Assembly (NCBI RefSeq): GCF_018145655.1
Contig: NZ_JAGSSY010000001.1
Span: 248,001-312,000 of the forward strand
Reading direction: 5' to 3'
Length of the DNA: 64,000 nt
Source: Campylobacter anatolicus
GTDB lineage: Bacteria > Campylobacterota > Campylobacteria > Campylobacterales > Campylobacteraceae
Shown here one piece after another: positions 40,549 to 49,963 of the stretch. The notes under the pieces were generated by a model. It searched no databases. It was not told the origin of the DNA and saw only the letters and a list, made by a program, of their open reading frames with translations. Position 1 is the stretch's first letter, and each line of letters starts with the position of its first letter. The translations under genes were made by a program, and so were the position numbers.

Positions 40549-41076
40549 TTAAATTGCTTTTAATATATATTCGCTAATCTGTGTTTTTAGTCTATCCATA
40601 GAGAAATTTACCTCTACACCAAGCTCATCAAGCTCAATTTTTACGCCATTATAGCCATTTACCTCACCATCAAGTCTAACTTTTGCATCAAAACGATTTG
40701 AAAATTTATCCTCCAAAACGCTTAATTGCTCTTTATCTAAAGCGACGCTTGCATAAACGCTACCACTATAAATATTTTGCTTTAGCGACTGCGTCATCTT
40801 TATCTCACTAAGTATCGTAGGCACTAGTTCTAGTCTTTTGTTTGCTCCCAAAAGTTTGATAAAATTTTTAAACTCAGAGCTTGGGTTGTTTACTAAAGAT
40901 AAGATAAATTCAATCTTTTGGGCAGTTTTTAGGGTTGGCAAATTTATAATATTTCTAAATTTATCAATACTAAAAGCAACTGCTGTCTCACTTAAATTTG
41001 CTATAAATAAGTTTAGATCAAGGTTTGTATCATTAAAAATTGCTTTTACATACTTTTTTGAAACGATTTCATTCAT
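40549..41076 (-). CDS. atpH: ATP synthase delta subunit (AtpH)
   Basis: Connects F1 to the peripheral stalk. The 175 residues have the N-terminal helical domain starting 'KKYVKAIF' and the C-terminal '[27 protein letters not shown]' segment near 'RLKTQI'. The start overlaps the atpF stop by one base. Confidence 0.93.
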   Translation of the reverse strand: MNEIVSKKYVKAIFNDTNLDLNLFIANLSETAVAFSIDKFRNIINLPTLKTAQKIEFILSLVNNPSSEFKNFIKLLGANKRLELVPTILSEIKMTQSLKQNIYSGSVYASVALDKEQLSVLEDKFSNRFDAKVRLDGEVNGYNGVKIELDELGVEVNFSMDRLKTQISEYILKAI

Positions 41077-41588
41077 TAGCTAACCTTTTTAAGCATTATG
41101 TTTATAAGCTCTTTTTGATCAAATTTTAAGCCATCATTTGCGAAAATATCATTTAACATATCGCTAACAACACCTTTTGTCATCTTTCGCTCTTCAAACT
41201 CTTTTTGTTCTTTAAGACCTTTTTCTAAATTTGCTATCTCTAGTTCCATCTCTTTTTTGATCTTTGTAGCTAAATTTGTAGCCTCAACACGAGCCGTCTC
41301 AATCAAAAAATTCGCACTGACCTTCGCCTCTTCAACACGCCTTAAAACATCATCTTTTTTTGCCTTTGAAGCACGAAGCTTCTCTTGGATACTTTCAAGT
41401 TTATTTGCAATGCCATCTATCCTATTTTGATACATCTGCTTTAATGGCTTTGCAACAAAGTATGCTAATATGCTAAAAAATAGCAAGAAGTTAAGCGTTC
41501 TCTCAACTATATCGTAGTTCGTGCCACTATAATCACTAGCAAGAGCAAATATAGGTAAAACTAATAAAAATAAAATTTTAAACCTCAC
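41076..41588 (-). CDS. atpF: ATP synthase b subunit (AtpF)
   Basis: Peripheral-stalk subunit of F0. The 170 residues begin with a signal-like hydrophobic stretch (1-16) followed by a second membrane helix (about 30-50, 'LLFFSILAYFVAKPL') and a long charged coiled coil. The leading stretch is unlike E. coli b but is usual in Campylobacterota as I recall. It is paired with the b' gene immediately upstream. Confidence 0.92.
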   Translation of the reverse strand: MRFKILFLLVLPIFALASDYSGTNYDIVERTLNFLLFFSILAYFVAKPLKQMYQNRIDGIANKLESIQEKLRASKAKKDDVLRRVEEAKVSANFLIETARVEATNLATKIKKEMELEIANLEKGLKEQKEFEERKMTKGVVSDMLNDIFANDGLKFDQKELINIMLKKVS

Positions 41589-41597
41589 TCTATCTCC

Positions 41598-42020
41598 TTA
41601 AATTTTGGATAGTTTTGCACTTAGTGCAGACTTAAACTCAGGCATTTTTAATACTAAATCAGCCTTAAGCTGCTCTTTTTGTAAATTAAGTGAACTTAAA
41701 AATTCATTATACTCACTCTCAAGCATAGATTTTTTTGCTGCAATCTCTTTAGCTGCAATCTCTTTTGCTGAATTTAGTGCATCTTGCCTTATCTTATTTG
41801 CCTCCGCCCTAGCATTCAAGATAATATTTTCTATCTCTTTTTCATACATACTTAAATCACTTGCATTTTTGCTAGTGATCTCCTCATCACTCTTTATAGA
41901 GGCATTTCTGTCATCTATAAATTTAAGCATAGGCTTATAAAGTAGAGGATTTAAGATAGCAATAAGAGCCAAGAAAACGACAGTAGTCAAGATTACTAAA
42001 GGTAAATCTATCTCTAACAT
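41598..42020 (-). CDS. ATP synthase b' subunit (AtpF')
   Basis: The second, diverged peripheral-stalk subunit. One membrane helix (about 5-25, 'PLVILTTVVFLALIAILNPLLYKPM') is followed by a coiled coil containing a 'AKEIAAKEIAAK' repeat. The ATG at 42020 is chosen over TTG at 42023 because of AAGGAG spacing (140 residues). It heads the atp block; atpB and atpE are not in this window, which fits a genus with a and c subunits encoded elsewhere. Confidence 0.9.
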   Translation of the reverse strand: MLEIDLPLVILTTVVFLALIAILNPLLYKPMLKFIDDRNASIKSDEEITSKNASDLSMYEKEIENIILNARAEANKIRQDALNSAKEIAAKEIAAKKSMLESEYNEFLSSLNLQKEQLKADLVLKMPEFKSALSAKLSKI

Positions 42021-42115
42021 CAACTCTCCTTATTTATATTAAGTTTCATTTAAAAAATAAAAATTAGTCCGTATTTTACAACACTTTAGTAAAAAATAAG
42101 ATTAAATTTAAAAAC

Positions 42116-42979
42116 TTATTTGAGTATCTTTATAAATTTATCTATATTTTCAGCACTCTCAAACTCTAAAATCAACTTTTTTGATTTGATTTTTGATTTG
42201 ATTTTTAATCCATCAAGCACATCTTTTAATCTGTTTAATCCATCACTATACTCTTTAGCAATAGCTGTAACTCGCTTTTTTTCTATTGTATTATTTTTTA
42301 ATTTTTGAACTAGATTTTCAGTATCTCTAACGCTTAGTTTTTGCCCTAAAATAGTATCAACCACCATCTTTTCATCATCTACACTTAACCCAACAATGAC
42401 CTTAGCATGACCTTGTGTTAGTCTATCTTCACGCAGTAGTTGCTGTGTTTGTTCGCTTAACAAAAGTAGACGCATTGTATTTGTTATCTGAGTTCTACTT
42501 TTATGTATGATGCTTGATAAACCATCTTGAGTTATTTTATATTCATTTATAAGCTCTTTGTAAGAATTTGCGAGTTCAATAGGATTTAAATTTTCACGTT
42601 GTATATTTTCAATAAGGGCTATCTCACGTAAATTTTGTGAACTCATATCCGCTACTATAGCCTTTATATGGCTCTGCCCCAACATCTTTGTCGCTCGGTA
42701 TCTTCTCTCACCGGCAATTAGCATATATCCGTCATCTTTTTTTATAACTATTATAGGCTGGATAAGTCCATGACGTTTTATACTCTCACTAAGCTCTTTT
42801 AACGCCTCCTTATCAAAGTACTGACGTGGTTGATATGGGTTTGGCAATATATCAGCGATGGCTATCTCTTCAACCATATCAGAGTTTTTATCCAAACTAG
42901 CAAATTCTTTTTTATAAGCATTTTCAACATCTTCAAATATCGCACTAAGTCCACGACCTAAACTATTCTTCTTTGCCAT
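42116..42979 (-). CDS. parB: Chromosome partitioning protein ParB
   Basis: CTPase clamp that binds parS. The 287 residues have the ParB/Sulfiredoxin-like domain ('NPYQPRQYFDKEALKELSESI', 'GERRYRATKMLG', 'ENIQRENLNPIELANSY') and the helix-turn-helix 'SSIIHKSRTQITNTMRLLLL'. A C-terminal dimer domain ends the protein. It lies nine bases after parA. I found no clear parS within the window. Confidence 0.96.
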   Translation of the reverse strand: MAKKNSLGRGLSAIFEDVENAYKKEFASLDKNSDMVEEIAIADILPNPYQPRQYFDKEALKELSESIKRHGLIQPIIVIKKDDGYMLIAGERRYRATKMLGQSHIKAIVADMSSQNLREIALIENIQRENLNPIELANSYKELINEYKITQDGLSSIIHKSRTQITNTMRLLLLSEQTQQLLREDRLTQGHAKVIVGLSVDDEKMVVDTILGQKLSVRDTENLVQKLKNNTIEKKRVTAIAKEYSDGLNRLKDVLDGLKIKSKIKSKKLILEFESAENIDKFIKILK

Positions 42980-42988
42980 CTTCGCTCC

Positions 42989-43771
42989 TTAGTTTAATAT
43001 AGAATACGCTAAATTTTGATACGCTATTGAGCCAGGTGATTTTATATCATACAAGATCACTGGCTTACCAAAGCTAGGACTTTCAGCAAGTTTAACATTG
43101 CGTGGTATGACGACAAGCTCATCGTCGCTATCTTTACTAACAAATAGCTTTGACTTAAAGTGCTGCTTTAAATTTGCTATCGTCTCTTTTGAGAGATTGT
43201 TTTGTGAACTAAACATAGTCGGTAAAAAGCCCTTTATGCTAAGCTTTGGATTGATCGTTTTTTTGATGATTTTAACAGTATTTAAAATCAGTGCCAACCC
43301 TTCTAATGCGTAAAATTCGCACTGTATAGGTATGATGACACTATCGCTTGCACTTAAAGCGTTTATTGTTATGCTACCAAGTGCGGGAGGGCTATCAATG
43401 ATAATAAAATCATAATCATCAATAACCTCAGCTATCTTGTTTCTAAGTATTAGTTTGTAATCCTTGTTTTGATCGTTAAATTCCTGCTCTATACCTACAA
43501 GTCCAATGTTTGATGGAGCTAAAAAAAGCGTTGGAATTTCAGTTTTTAGTACAATTTGTGATAGCTTCTTACGATCAGTTAGCACGTGATAAATATTAAA
43601 TTCATAATCGCTTCTGTTAAAGCCCATTCCAGTTGTTGCATTCGCTTGTGGATCAATGTCTATTAACAAAACTTTCTTCTCAGCAACCGCCAAAGACGCC
43701 GCTAAATTTACAGCTGTCGTGGTCTTGCCTACTCCGCCTTTTTGATTGGCTATGGTTATTACTTCACTCAT
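42989..43771 (-). CDS. parA: Chromosome partitioning ATPase ParA (Soj)
   Basis: A Walker-type ATPase of 260 residues. The deviant Walker A 'NQKGGVGKTTTAVNL' is at 8-22, Walker A' 'LLIDIDPQANATTGMG' at about 36-51 and Walker B 'FIIIDSPPALGS' at about 122-133. It is coupled to birA by a 4-base overlap and followed by parB. Confidence 0.97.
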   Translation of the reverse strand: MSEVITIANQKGGVGKTTTAVNLAASLAVAEKKVLLIDIDPQANATTGMGFNRSDYEFNIYHVLTDRKKLSQIVLKTEIPTLFLAPSNIGLVGIEQEFNDQNKDYKLILRNKIAEVIDDYDFIIIDSPPALGSITINALSASDSVIIPIQCEFYALEGLALILNTVKIIKKTINPKLSIKGFLPTMFSSQNNLSKETIANLKQHFKSKLFVSKDSDDELVVIPRNVKLAESPSFGKPVILYDIKSPGSIAYQNLAYSILN

Positions 43772-44421
43772 CTTAATGAATACACCTTTTTGTTATCTAT
43801 TAAAATCGCTCCATCATCACAAAGCTGTGCGTCCGATAGATTCACGCTTTGAGGGCCAATATGGGTGATATGATTTTTTGAACGCTCAAATTCTACCTGA
43901 AATTTGCTAAAAATATGCTTCCACGAATTTTTTTTTGATAGCTCATTCACAAAATCCGTAGCTACGCACTCTGGTGATACTTTAATATCTAAAATCCCCG
44001 CATTTTTAGGAGCTACGACTAAATTTAACCCTATACTACCTATATAAATTTGCCCTATTTTAGTGCTGATTGTTCCGCCTATTTTACGCTCGTTTAGGTA
44101 AAAGTCATTAGGCCATTTTACCCAAAGTTTTGAGCCAAATTCATGTAATAAATTTCTCATTAACATTGAAAAATAAATTGAAATAGACGCATCTGGAATA
44201 TCATCAGCCATCTCATCTTTTGCCAAGCAAAATGATAAAAATAGGTTACCTTCTAAACCCTGCCATTTATTACCACGACTACCAACTCCAGCATTTTGGC
44301 GTTTGGCACATATCGCAAATGGTGGCTTTATCTCACCGCTTTTTACTCCATCACAAAGATAAAGATGTGTTGAAGGGCAGTCATCAATAAATAAAATCTC
44401 CAATTCTAAGCCTCTTTCCAT
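43768..44421 (-). CDS. birA: Biotin-[acetyl-CoA carboxylase] ligase (BirA, no repressor domain)
   Basis: Attaches biotin to AccB. The 217 residues contain 'CAKRQNAGVGSRGNKW' (biotinyl-AMP loop GxGxxG/R) and 'LWVKWPNDFYLNERKIGGT' with the catalytic Lys. The DNA-binding domain of E. coli BirA is absent, so no repressor role is expected. The start overlaps fmt by 38 bases, so a later start cannot be excluded. Confidence 0.93.
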   Translation of the reverse strand: MERGLELEILFIDDCPSTHLYLCDGVKSGEIKPPFAICAKRQNAGVGSRGNKWQGLEGNLFLSFCLAKDEMADDIPDASISIYFSMLMRNLLHEFGSKLWVKWPNDFYLNERKIGGTISTKIGQIYIGSIGLNLVVAPKNAGILDIKVSPECVATDFVNELSKKNSWKHIFSKFQVEFERSKNHITHIGPQSVNLSDAQLCDDGAILIDNKKVYSLR

Positions 44422-45295
44422 TTATATAATCAACCGCAGCAACTGCCTTTTTGCTCGGTTCTTGAACGTAAAAAATTTTTATCGCACCGCTTTTACAACC
44501 AACGACAAAACTATCTTTATAAATTTCAAAAATCTCTCCACTCTTAACGTTGCCATTAGTATCTACTAATTCAAGCTTTAAAATTTTAAGTCCACTTTGC
44601 GTAAAGATGCCAGGCCAAGGCATATAAGCTCTAAATTTATTATAAATCTGCTCCGCATTTTCTTCAAAGTTTATAAGTCCATCGCTCTTTTGTATCTTTT
44701 TACAATGTGTTGCCAAGCTCTCCTCTTGCTTTATAGGGATTAGGTTTTTAAAATTTTTAAGTGTCTTTACTATTAACTCTCCACCGATTTTACCGAGAGC
44801 ATTAAAAAGCTCATCAGCCATTAAATTTTGACAATCAATATAAGCAAAATCAAGCATATCACCAGTATCAAGCCCCTCATCCATAAGCATCGCAGTTACT
44901 CCGCTTTGCTTTTCACCGTTTAACAAGGCTGATTGTATCGGACTAGCACCTCGGTATTTTGGCAGGATTGAGGCATGTAGGTTTATGCAAGGAGAAATAT
45001 CTAAAACCACTTTTGGTAAAATTTTACCATAAGCTGCAACTACGATAAAATCAGGCTTTAATGCTACCAACTCACTCACTACACTCTCATCTCTTAACGT
45101 CTTTGGCTCATAAATTTTTACATTTTTTAGGTGCGTTTGGGCGTAAATTTTAACTTCGCTTGGTGTTAATGCTTGCTTTCTTCCTATAGGCTTATCAGGC
45201 TGAGTAAAAACACCCACTACATTTACATTACTATTTACTAAAGCATCTAAAATATCCACTGCATACTGTGGCGTCCCCATAAAGACTACATTCAT
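44384..45295 (-). CDS. fmt: Methionyl-tRNA formyltransferase (Fmt)
   Basis: Formylates initiator Met-tRNA. The 303 residues show '[16 protein letters not shown]' and the active-site '[17 protein letters not shown]' with the HxSxLP motif, plus '[10 protein letters not shown]'. The C-terminal tRNA-binding domain is present. The 10-formyl-THF donor comes from Fhs, encoded at 10316-11965. It overlaps obg by 4 bases; from memory C. jejuni has proB between them. Confidence 0.96.
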   Translation of the reverse strand: MNVVFMGTPQYAVDILDALVNSNVNVVGVFTQPDKPIGRKQALTPSEVKIYAQTHLKNVKIYEPKTLRDESVVSELVALKPDFIVVAAYGKILPKVVLDISPCINLHASILPKYRGASPIQSALLNGEKQSGVTAMLMDEGLDTGDMLDFAYIDCQNLMADELFNALGKIGGELIVKTLKNFKNLIPIKQEESLATHCKKIQKSDGLINFEENAEQIYNKFRAYMPWPGIFTQSGLKILKLELVDTNGNVKSGEIFEIYKDSFVVGCKSGAIKIFYVQEPSKKAVAAVDYINGKRLRIGDFIY

Positions 45296-46347
45296 TTTAG
45301 CCTATCTTTTTGCATTAATTCAAGCAAGTTAAATTTAAGTTCATTTATATTCTCATTTGTAGCAGAACTTATAGGCATTATAAAGTATGGCTTTGTGTTA
45401 TCAAACTCATAAATATCTTGCTTAAAGCCTAGCTTCTCGCTATTAATGCCAAGCTCACGTAAAAACTCAGCTATCTTTTTTTCTAAATTATCAACCGCAT
45501 CCATACGAGTGAGAGCTATAGCGTAATCCCTTTTTGCAAGTTTAGGCGAGAATTTATTAATCTCACTCTTTAGTGTATCAAACTGCTCTTTTAGCTCACG
45601 ATAGTTTGCCAAATCAAGCATATAAAGCAAAATTTTTGTCCGCTCAATATGCTTTAAAAACTTAAGTCCAAGCCCTCTACCATCACTTGCACCCTCTATG
45701 ATACCAGGGATGTCTGCCATCACGAAGCCATTATACTCATCAACTTCAACAAGCCCAAGCTTTGGTGTAAGCGTAGTAAATTCGTAGTTTGCAATCTGTG
45801 GCTTTGCATTTGAGATAGTTGAGATAAGCGTTGACTTACCAACATTTGGAAAACCAACAAGTCCCACATCTGCGATAAGTTTTAGTTCAAGACGGACATC
45901 ACATGTCTGCTCAGGAGTACCTTTTTGTGCATATTCTGGAGCTTGGTTAGTTGAGCTTTTAAAATGCACATTGCCAAGTCCGCCTTTGCCACCTTTTAAA
46001 AACATTGCACGATCACCTTCGTTTACCATATCAAGTAGTAACTCACCGCTATTTGCATCATATACAGCCGTGCCTGGCGGGACAATAAGCTCCAAGTTTT
46101 CACCTTTTTTACCAGTCATACGCCGACCCTGTCCAGCTTCACCATCTTTAGCACTCATTGCACGTTTACCTTTATAATTTGCAAGTGTATGCGTGTTGTT
46201 ATCAACTATGAAATACACATCACCGCCATCACCGCCATCACCGCCATCAGGGCCACCTAAAATCACGTGCTTCTCTCGGCGAAAACTTACAGCACCAGCA
46301 CCGCCATGCCCAGAACTTAAAGTTAATCTTACGCTATCTATAAACAT
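45292..46347 (-). CDS. obg: Obg (CgtA) ribosome-associated GTPase
   Basis: A GTPase for 50S maturation and stress control. The glycine-rich Obg fold (1-155, '[16 protein letters not shown]') precedes the G domain with '[13 protein letters not shown]', '[16 protein letters not shown]' and 'TRMD'. The 351 residues lack a long C-terminal extension. It sits after rplU-rpmA, the usual bacterial grouping. Confidence 0.97.
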   Translation of the reverse strand: MFIDSVRLTLSSGHGGAGAVSFRREKHVILGGPDGGDGGDGGDVYFIVDNNTHTLANYKGKRAMSAKDGEAGQGRRMTGKKGENLELIVPPGTAVYDANSGELLLDMVNEGDRAMFLKGGKGGLGNVHFKSSTNQAPEYAQKGTPEQTCDVRLELKLIADVGLVGFPNVGKSTLISTISNAKPQIANYEFTTLTPKLGLVEVDEYNGFVMADIPGIIEGASDGRGLGLKFLKHIERTKILLYMLDLANYRELKEQFDTLKSEINKFSPKLAKRDYAIALTRMDAVDNLEKKIAEFLRELGINSEKLGFKQDIYEFDNTKPYFIMPISSATNENINELKFNLLELMQKDRLK

Positions 46348-46442
46348 ATTTTGCCTTGTAATTTTTAAAAGATTATAACAATTGTTTTATTAAATTTACG
46401 ATACAAATCGAATTTATATTTAATTAAATAAATTTAGAGAGT

Positions 46443-46459
46443 TTGGGGCAAAGCCCCAA
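46443..46459 (-). terminator. Hairpin after rpmA
   Basis: TTGGGGC and GCCCCAA form a 7-bp stem with a 3-base loop just downstream of rpmA. No strong T tract follows on the minus strand, so it may be a leaky terminator or RNA-stabilising hairpin between rpmA and obg. Confidence 0.55.
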
Positions 46460-46462
46460 GTA

Positions 46463-46720
46463 TTAAGCAGCAGGATATACAGAGACTTTTTTTCTGTTTT
46501 TGTCTTTTCTTTCAAATTTAACGTAACCGTCAATAAGTGCAAAGATAGTGTGGTCTTTACCTAGACCTACGTTACTTCCTGCATGTGTTGCAGTGCCTCT
46601 TTGGCGGATGATGATATTTCCAGCTCTTACAAACTCTCCACCAAATTTCTTGACACCAAGTCGGCGTCCTATAGAATCTCGGTTATTCTGGGTTGAGCCC
46701 TGACCTTTTTTGTGTGCCAT
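46463..46720 (-). CDS. rpmA: 50S ribosomal protein L27 (RpmA)
   Basis: The 85-residue protein begins [20 protein letters not shown], with no N-terminal cleavage extension, and has '[17 protein letters not shown]'. It lies 11 bases after rplU. Confidence 0.98.
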   Translation of the reverse strand: MAHKKGQGSTQNNRDSIGRRLGVKKFGGEFVRAGNIIIRQRGTATHAGSNVGLGKDHTIFALIDGYVKFERKDKNRKKVSVYPAA

Positions 46721-46731
46721 ATCTTATCTCC

Positions 46732-47046
46732 TTAAGCTACGATACTTACGATTTTAACGCGTGTGAATTGTCTTCTAAAACCACGTTTGAGTTTTGAGTC
46801 TTTGCGTCTGCGTTTTTTATAGATTACGACTTTTTTGTCTTTACCTAGATTAACGACCTCTAAGACAACTTTTGCACCCTCAACAAATGGTGCACCTACC
46901 TTTACTTCACCATCATTCACAGCTAAAACCTCTGTGATCTCTAGCTTTGATTTTGGCTCAGCTTCAAAGCGATCAAGCTTAAGATATTCACCCTCGCTGA
47001 CACGATACTGCTTTCCGCCATGCTTAAATATAGCGTATTTTGACAT
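46732..47046 (-). CDS. rplU: 50S ribosomal protein L21 (RplU)
   Basis: The 104-residue protein has '[17 protein letters not shown]' and '[20 protein letters not shown]', the L21 signature. It is the first gene of rplU-rpmA-obg, with a roughly 85-base leader from a candidate promoter at 47134-47139. Confidence 0.98.
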   Translation of the reverse strand: MSKYAIFKHGGKQYRVSEGEYLKLDRFEAEPKSKLEITEVLAVNDGEVKVGAPFVEGAKVVLEVVNLGKDKKVVIYKKRRRKDSKLKRGFRRQFTRVKIVSIVA

Positions 47047-47064
47047 ACTCTACCTTTCTTAAAA

Positions 47065-47079
47065 TTGGTAAGTTACCAA
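47065..47079. promoter_or_regulatory. Palindrome in the rplU leader
   Basis: TTGGTAA-G-TTACCAA, a perfect 7-base inverted repeat around one base, lies 18 bases upstream of the rplU start, just before the GAAAGG ribosome site. It could form a small hairpin (6-bp stem, 3-base loop) or be a protein site. A role in L21 control is speculative. Confidence 0.35.
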
Positions 47080-47133
47080 AAAGCACTCTGTTTACACAAA
47101 GATTTAAGGAGCTTTATTGGTTCTAAGGTGTGG

Positions 47134-47139
47134 ATTGTA
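47134..47139 (-). promoter_or_regulatory. Putative -10 box for rplU-rpmA-obg
   Basis: TACAAT on the minus strand in TTAGATACAATCC, followed by an approximately 85-base leader to the rplU ATG. Confidence 0.5.
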
Positions 47140-47221
47140 TCTAAAAATTTATAAATTTTTGCTAAATTTAAGCTAATTTATACTTTATAAGACTATGTTC
47201 TACGTAAAATCCATCAGAAAT

Positions 47222-47536
47222 TTATTCTACTTTAAGCACTGTATTTTTCGTAAATCGCACAATATCATCAGAGTGATAAATTTTATTATTTTTATCTTTT
47301 ATAGCCATAAAATACACTTGTCTGTGTATATGTAACATCTGTCGTAATCCACTCGCCAAAGAATTTAAGACTTGTCGTTTTTGTCCTTTTTTACACACTT
47401 TCAAGCTCATAAAGCCTTTATATTTATCATAACCCTTGAAATTTAGCATAAATATTATCTCATTTACATTGTATTGTGTTTCGTCCGCACTCATCTCATC
47501 TATCATAAAAATGATAAAATTTTCAGACATATTCAT
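47222..47536 (-). CDS. Hypothetical protein, 104 residues
   Basis: A small mixed alpha/beta protein starting MNMSENFIIFMIDEMSADE and ending 'RFTKNTVLKVE'. No transmembrane segment, signal or known motif was recognised. 'GLRQMLHIHRQVYFMAIKDKNNKIY' is the most structured part. The reading frame looks like genuine Campylobacter coding sequence, but the ribosome site is weak. It is alone between rplU and the peroxidase gene. An orphan or lineage-specific gene is likely. Confidence 0.6.
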   Translation of the reverse strand: MNMSENFIIFMIDEMSADETQYNVNEIIFMLNFKGYDKYKGFMSLKVCKKGQKRQVLNSLASGLRQMLHIHRQVYFMAIKDKNNKIYHSDDIVRFTKNTVLKVE

Positions 47537-47634
47537 AAGTTACTATAAAATATTTTCTATAATATTAATTTATTTTTCTCAAAATATAAATTATATTTGA
47601 TATTTAAAGGCGAAGCAAGTCCGCCTTTAAATTT

Positions 47635-48666
47635 TTAATAATCAAGCTCTGGTTTTGAAGTAGTATAAGTTGAAGCAGGAAACATCGGATACTCTACTTT
47701 TGGCATTTTACCCGTTAAAGCATTTAAAAACGTTACGATTGAGTTTGCCTCTTTATCACTTATCTCAATGCCAAGCTGGACACTCCCCATAGTCTGAACC
47801 GCCTCTTTAAGCGACCAGATAGTTCCGTTGTGAAAATACGGTGCAGTAAGCTCAATATTACGTAAAGTAGGTGCTTTAACCATACCATTTGCATCACCTT
47901 TAAAGTCACCAACATCAGCAAATTTATACTTAGCCGCCACTTCAAACGGCTGAAGTGTGCCACCTAAATTCACGCCATTATGGCATGTTACACAGCCCTT
48001 GTCAATAAAAGTTTTTAGTCCTTTTTTCTCAGTTTCGCTTAAGGCATTTGCATCACCCTCAAGGAATTTATCAAATCTTGACGGAGTTACAAGCGTCCTT
48101 TCAAATATCCCAATAGCAGTCGTTACAAGTTCAAATTTTATCTCACTATTAAATACTGACTTAAACTCAGCAACGTAAGCCGGTATAGACTTTAATCTAT
48201 CTACGACAAGTTCGGGAGTAGCTGCCATCTCAACATCTGCTGTCATCGGACCTGCTGCTTGAGCGGCTAAGTGTGCTGCACGTCCATCCCAAAACTGAAC
48301 TGCATTAAACACAGAGTTATAAACGGTCGGAGCATTGACGTGGTGAGGATTTGGTGCCCATTTGTGTCCCGTTGAAGCTGGAACTCCATCGACTCCGCCA
48401 AGACCTAAGTTATGACAGGTATTGCAACTAATTATACCTGATTTTGATAAGCGTGGATCAAAATATAGCCTCTTGCCTAATTCATAAGCAGCCATAGTTG
48501 TTGGATACTCTTTTGAGTCAGGTGATGCATCGTTTATCATCTTTGTAAGAGCTACTGGGTCGCTAGGGAGTGCCACCATACCGCTATCAAGTGCATCCTT
48601 GATAAGATTATCACCAAAAAGTGAACTCACTAAAACACAGCTTAATAAGCTAAACTTAGTCTTCAT
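47635..48666 (-). CDS. Di-haem cytochrome c peroxidase
   Basis: A periplasmic peroxidase reducing H2O2 with cytochrome c electrons. The 343 residues have a signal peptide (1-18), haem-binding CNTCH at 81-85 and CVTCH at 225-229, and the domain-linking 'NAPTVYNSVFNAVQFWDGRAAHL' region (in parts) of the CcpA/MauG family. 'FHNGTIWSLKEAVQ' resembles the C-terminal haem Met/His region. Campylobacter usually has two such enzymes; which paralogue this is cannot be told here. Confidence 0.93.
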   Translation of the reverse strand: MKTKFSLLSCVLVSSLFGDNLIKDALDSGMVALPSDPVALTKMINDASPDSKEYPTTMAAYELGKRLYFDPRLSKSGIISCNTCHNLGLGGVDGVPASTGHKWAPNPHHVNAPTVYNSVFNAVQFWDGRAAHLAAQAAGPMTADVEMAATPELVVDRLKSIPAYVAEFKSVFNSEIKFELVTTAIGIFERTLVTPSRFDKFLEGDANALSETEKKGLKTFIDKGCVTCHNGVNLGGTLQPFEVAAKYKFADVGDFKGDANGMVKAPTLRNIELTAPYFHNGTIWSLKEAVQTMGSVQLGIEISDKEANSIVTFLNALTGKMPKVEYPMFPASTYTTSKPELDY

Positions 48667-48816
48667 AATTACTCCTTAAATTTAAGATCGAGTTACAATT
48701 ATATTACATTTCAAATTAAATAATAATAAATTTTATTAATTTTAATATTTTATTTTTAGATATTTTTAAGTAAAAAAGACTAAATATATCTTATATAAAT
48801 TTTAAAAAATATTAGC

Positions 48817-48822
48817 TATAAT
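48817..48822 (+). promoter_or_regulatory. Putative -10 box for flhB
   Basis: TATAAT in TTAGCTATAATCAG, 28 bases upstream of the flhB ATG at 48851. This is a sigma-70-type element. No RpoN (GG-N10-GC) pattern was noticed here. Confidence 0.6.
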
Positions 48823-48850
48823 CAGACAAAAATTTAGGCTAAAAGAGTAT

Positions 48851-49927
48851 ATGGCAGCAGACGATCAAGAAAAGACAGAAGAACCCACCTCCAAAAAGAT
48901 AGATGACGCCAAAAAAGACGGCAACGTTCCCAAAAGTCAAGATATAAGTGGCTTTGCTGCACTATTTGTTGGAATTTTAGTACTTATAGCTATGATTGGG
49001 GTTATAAGAGATCAAGTTATTACACTTTATATGTATTATCAAAAATTTATAGGTATTGAAATCACTTCAAAGGTCGTGCATCAGATAGTCATAATGACAC
49101 TTTTTCGATCACTTTTAGTAGTGCTACCTATCTGTATATGTGTCGCTATTGCTGGCGTGATTGCAAATGTTATGCAGTTTGGGCTGATATTTACCACAAA
49201 ACCAATAACTCCTGATATAAATAAAATCAATCCGATTAATGGGCTTAAAAATTTATTCTCAATGAAAAAAGCGATAGAGAGCGTGAAAATCACCGCAAAA
49301 GTCAGTATCGTCTTTGGCGTAGGATTTTACTTTTTCTTGCAATTTCTTAAAGAGCTGCCATATACGCTCTTTTTATCTATGTTTGATCAACTTGAGTGGC
49401 TAAAAAAGAAAATGCTTATTTTAGTCGGTGTTATGCTTATTATCTTACTTGTAATAGGTCTTATAGATCTTATGATTGTTCGTTTTCAGTATTTTAAAGG
49501 ACTTAGGATGAGTAAGCAAGAGATAAAGGATGAATATAAACAGATGGAAGGAGACCCGCAGGTTAAAGGGCGAATTCGTCGTATGCAAATGCAAGCCGCA
49601 AAGCGTAGAATGATGCAAAATATCCCACAAGCTGATGTTATCATAACAAACCCAACTCACTACGCTGTTGCGATCCGATATGATAAAACTCGCGAAGAAG
49701 CCCCGGTAGTTTTAGCCAAAGGGGTTGATCATATGGCACTACAAATTCGCAAAATAGCCACTGAAAACGGTGTGCAGATAGTTGAAGATCCTCCACTTGC
49801 TCGTGAGCTATACAAGCTTTGTGAGATAGATCAAAGCATCCCTGTAAATTTATTCCGTGCGGTGGCAGAAGTTCTAAGCTTTGTTTACATGGGAGATCAA
49901 AATAAATTTAAAGATAAATTAAAGTAA
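48851..49927 (+). CDS. flhB: Flagellar export apparatus protein FlhB
   Basis: Substrate-specificity switch of the flagellar type III secretion system. The 358 residues have four transmembrane segments (about 29-50, 75-108, 143-165, 185-207) and a cytoplasmic domain with the autocleavage motif NPTH in 'VIITNPTHYAVAIRYD'. It is a single gene flanked by a promoter and a bidirectional terminator, away from the other flagellar genes in this window. Confidence 0.96.
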   Translation: MAADDQEKTEEPTSKKIDDAKKDGNVPKSQDISGFAALFVGILVLIAMIGVIRDQVITLYMYYQKFIGIEITSKVVHQIVIMTLFRSLLVVLPICICVAIAGVIANVMQFGLIFTTKPITPDINKINPINGLKNLFSMKKAIESVKITAKVSIVFGVGFYFFLQFLKELPYTLFLSMFDQLEWLKKKMLILVGVMLIILLVIGLIDLMIVRFQYFKGLRMSKQEIKDEYKQMEGDPQVKGRIRRMQMQAAKRRMMQNIPQADVIITNPTHYAVAIRYDKTREEAPVVLAKGVDHMALQIRKIATENGVQIVEDPPLARELYKLCEIDQSIPVNLFRAVAEVLSFVYMGDQNKFKDKLK

Positions 49928-49930
49928 ATT

Positions 49931-49958
49931 TTATAAGCCCCATTGTAGGGGCTTATAA
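49931..49958. terminator. Bidirectional terminator between flhB and the dcu gene
   Basis: TTATAAGCCCC (49931-49941) and GGGGCTTATAA (49948-49958) form a perfect 11-bp stem with a 6-base loop between two convergent genes. It can serve both. Confidence 0.85.
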
Positions 49959-49963
49959 GCTTA

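Noticed and set aside
42116-43771. parS site near parAB
   Set aside because: A TTTTCACG stretch near 42592 lacks the second palindromic half, so it is not a credible parS.
46193-46378. Pro/Ser-rich plus-strand frame opposite obg
   Set aside because: It arises from the glycine-rich Obg fold read on the other strand.
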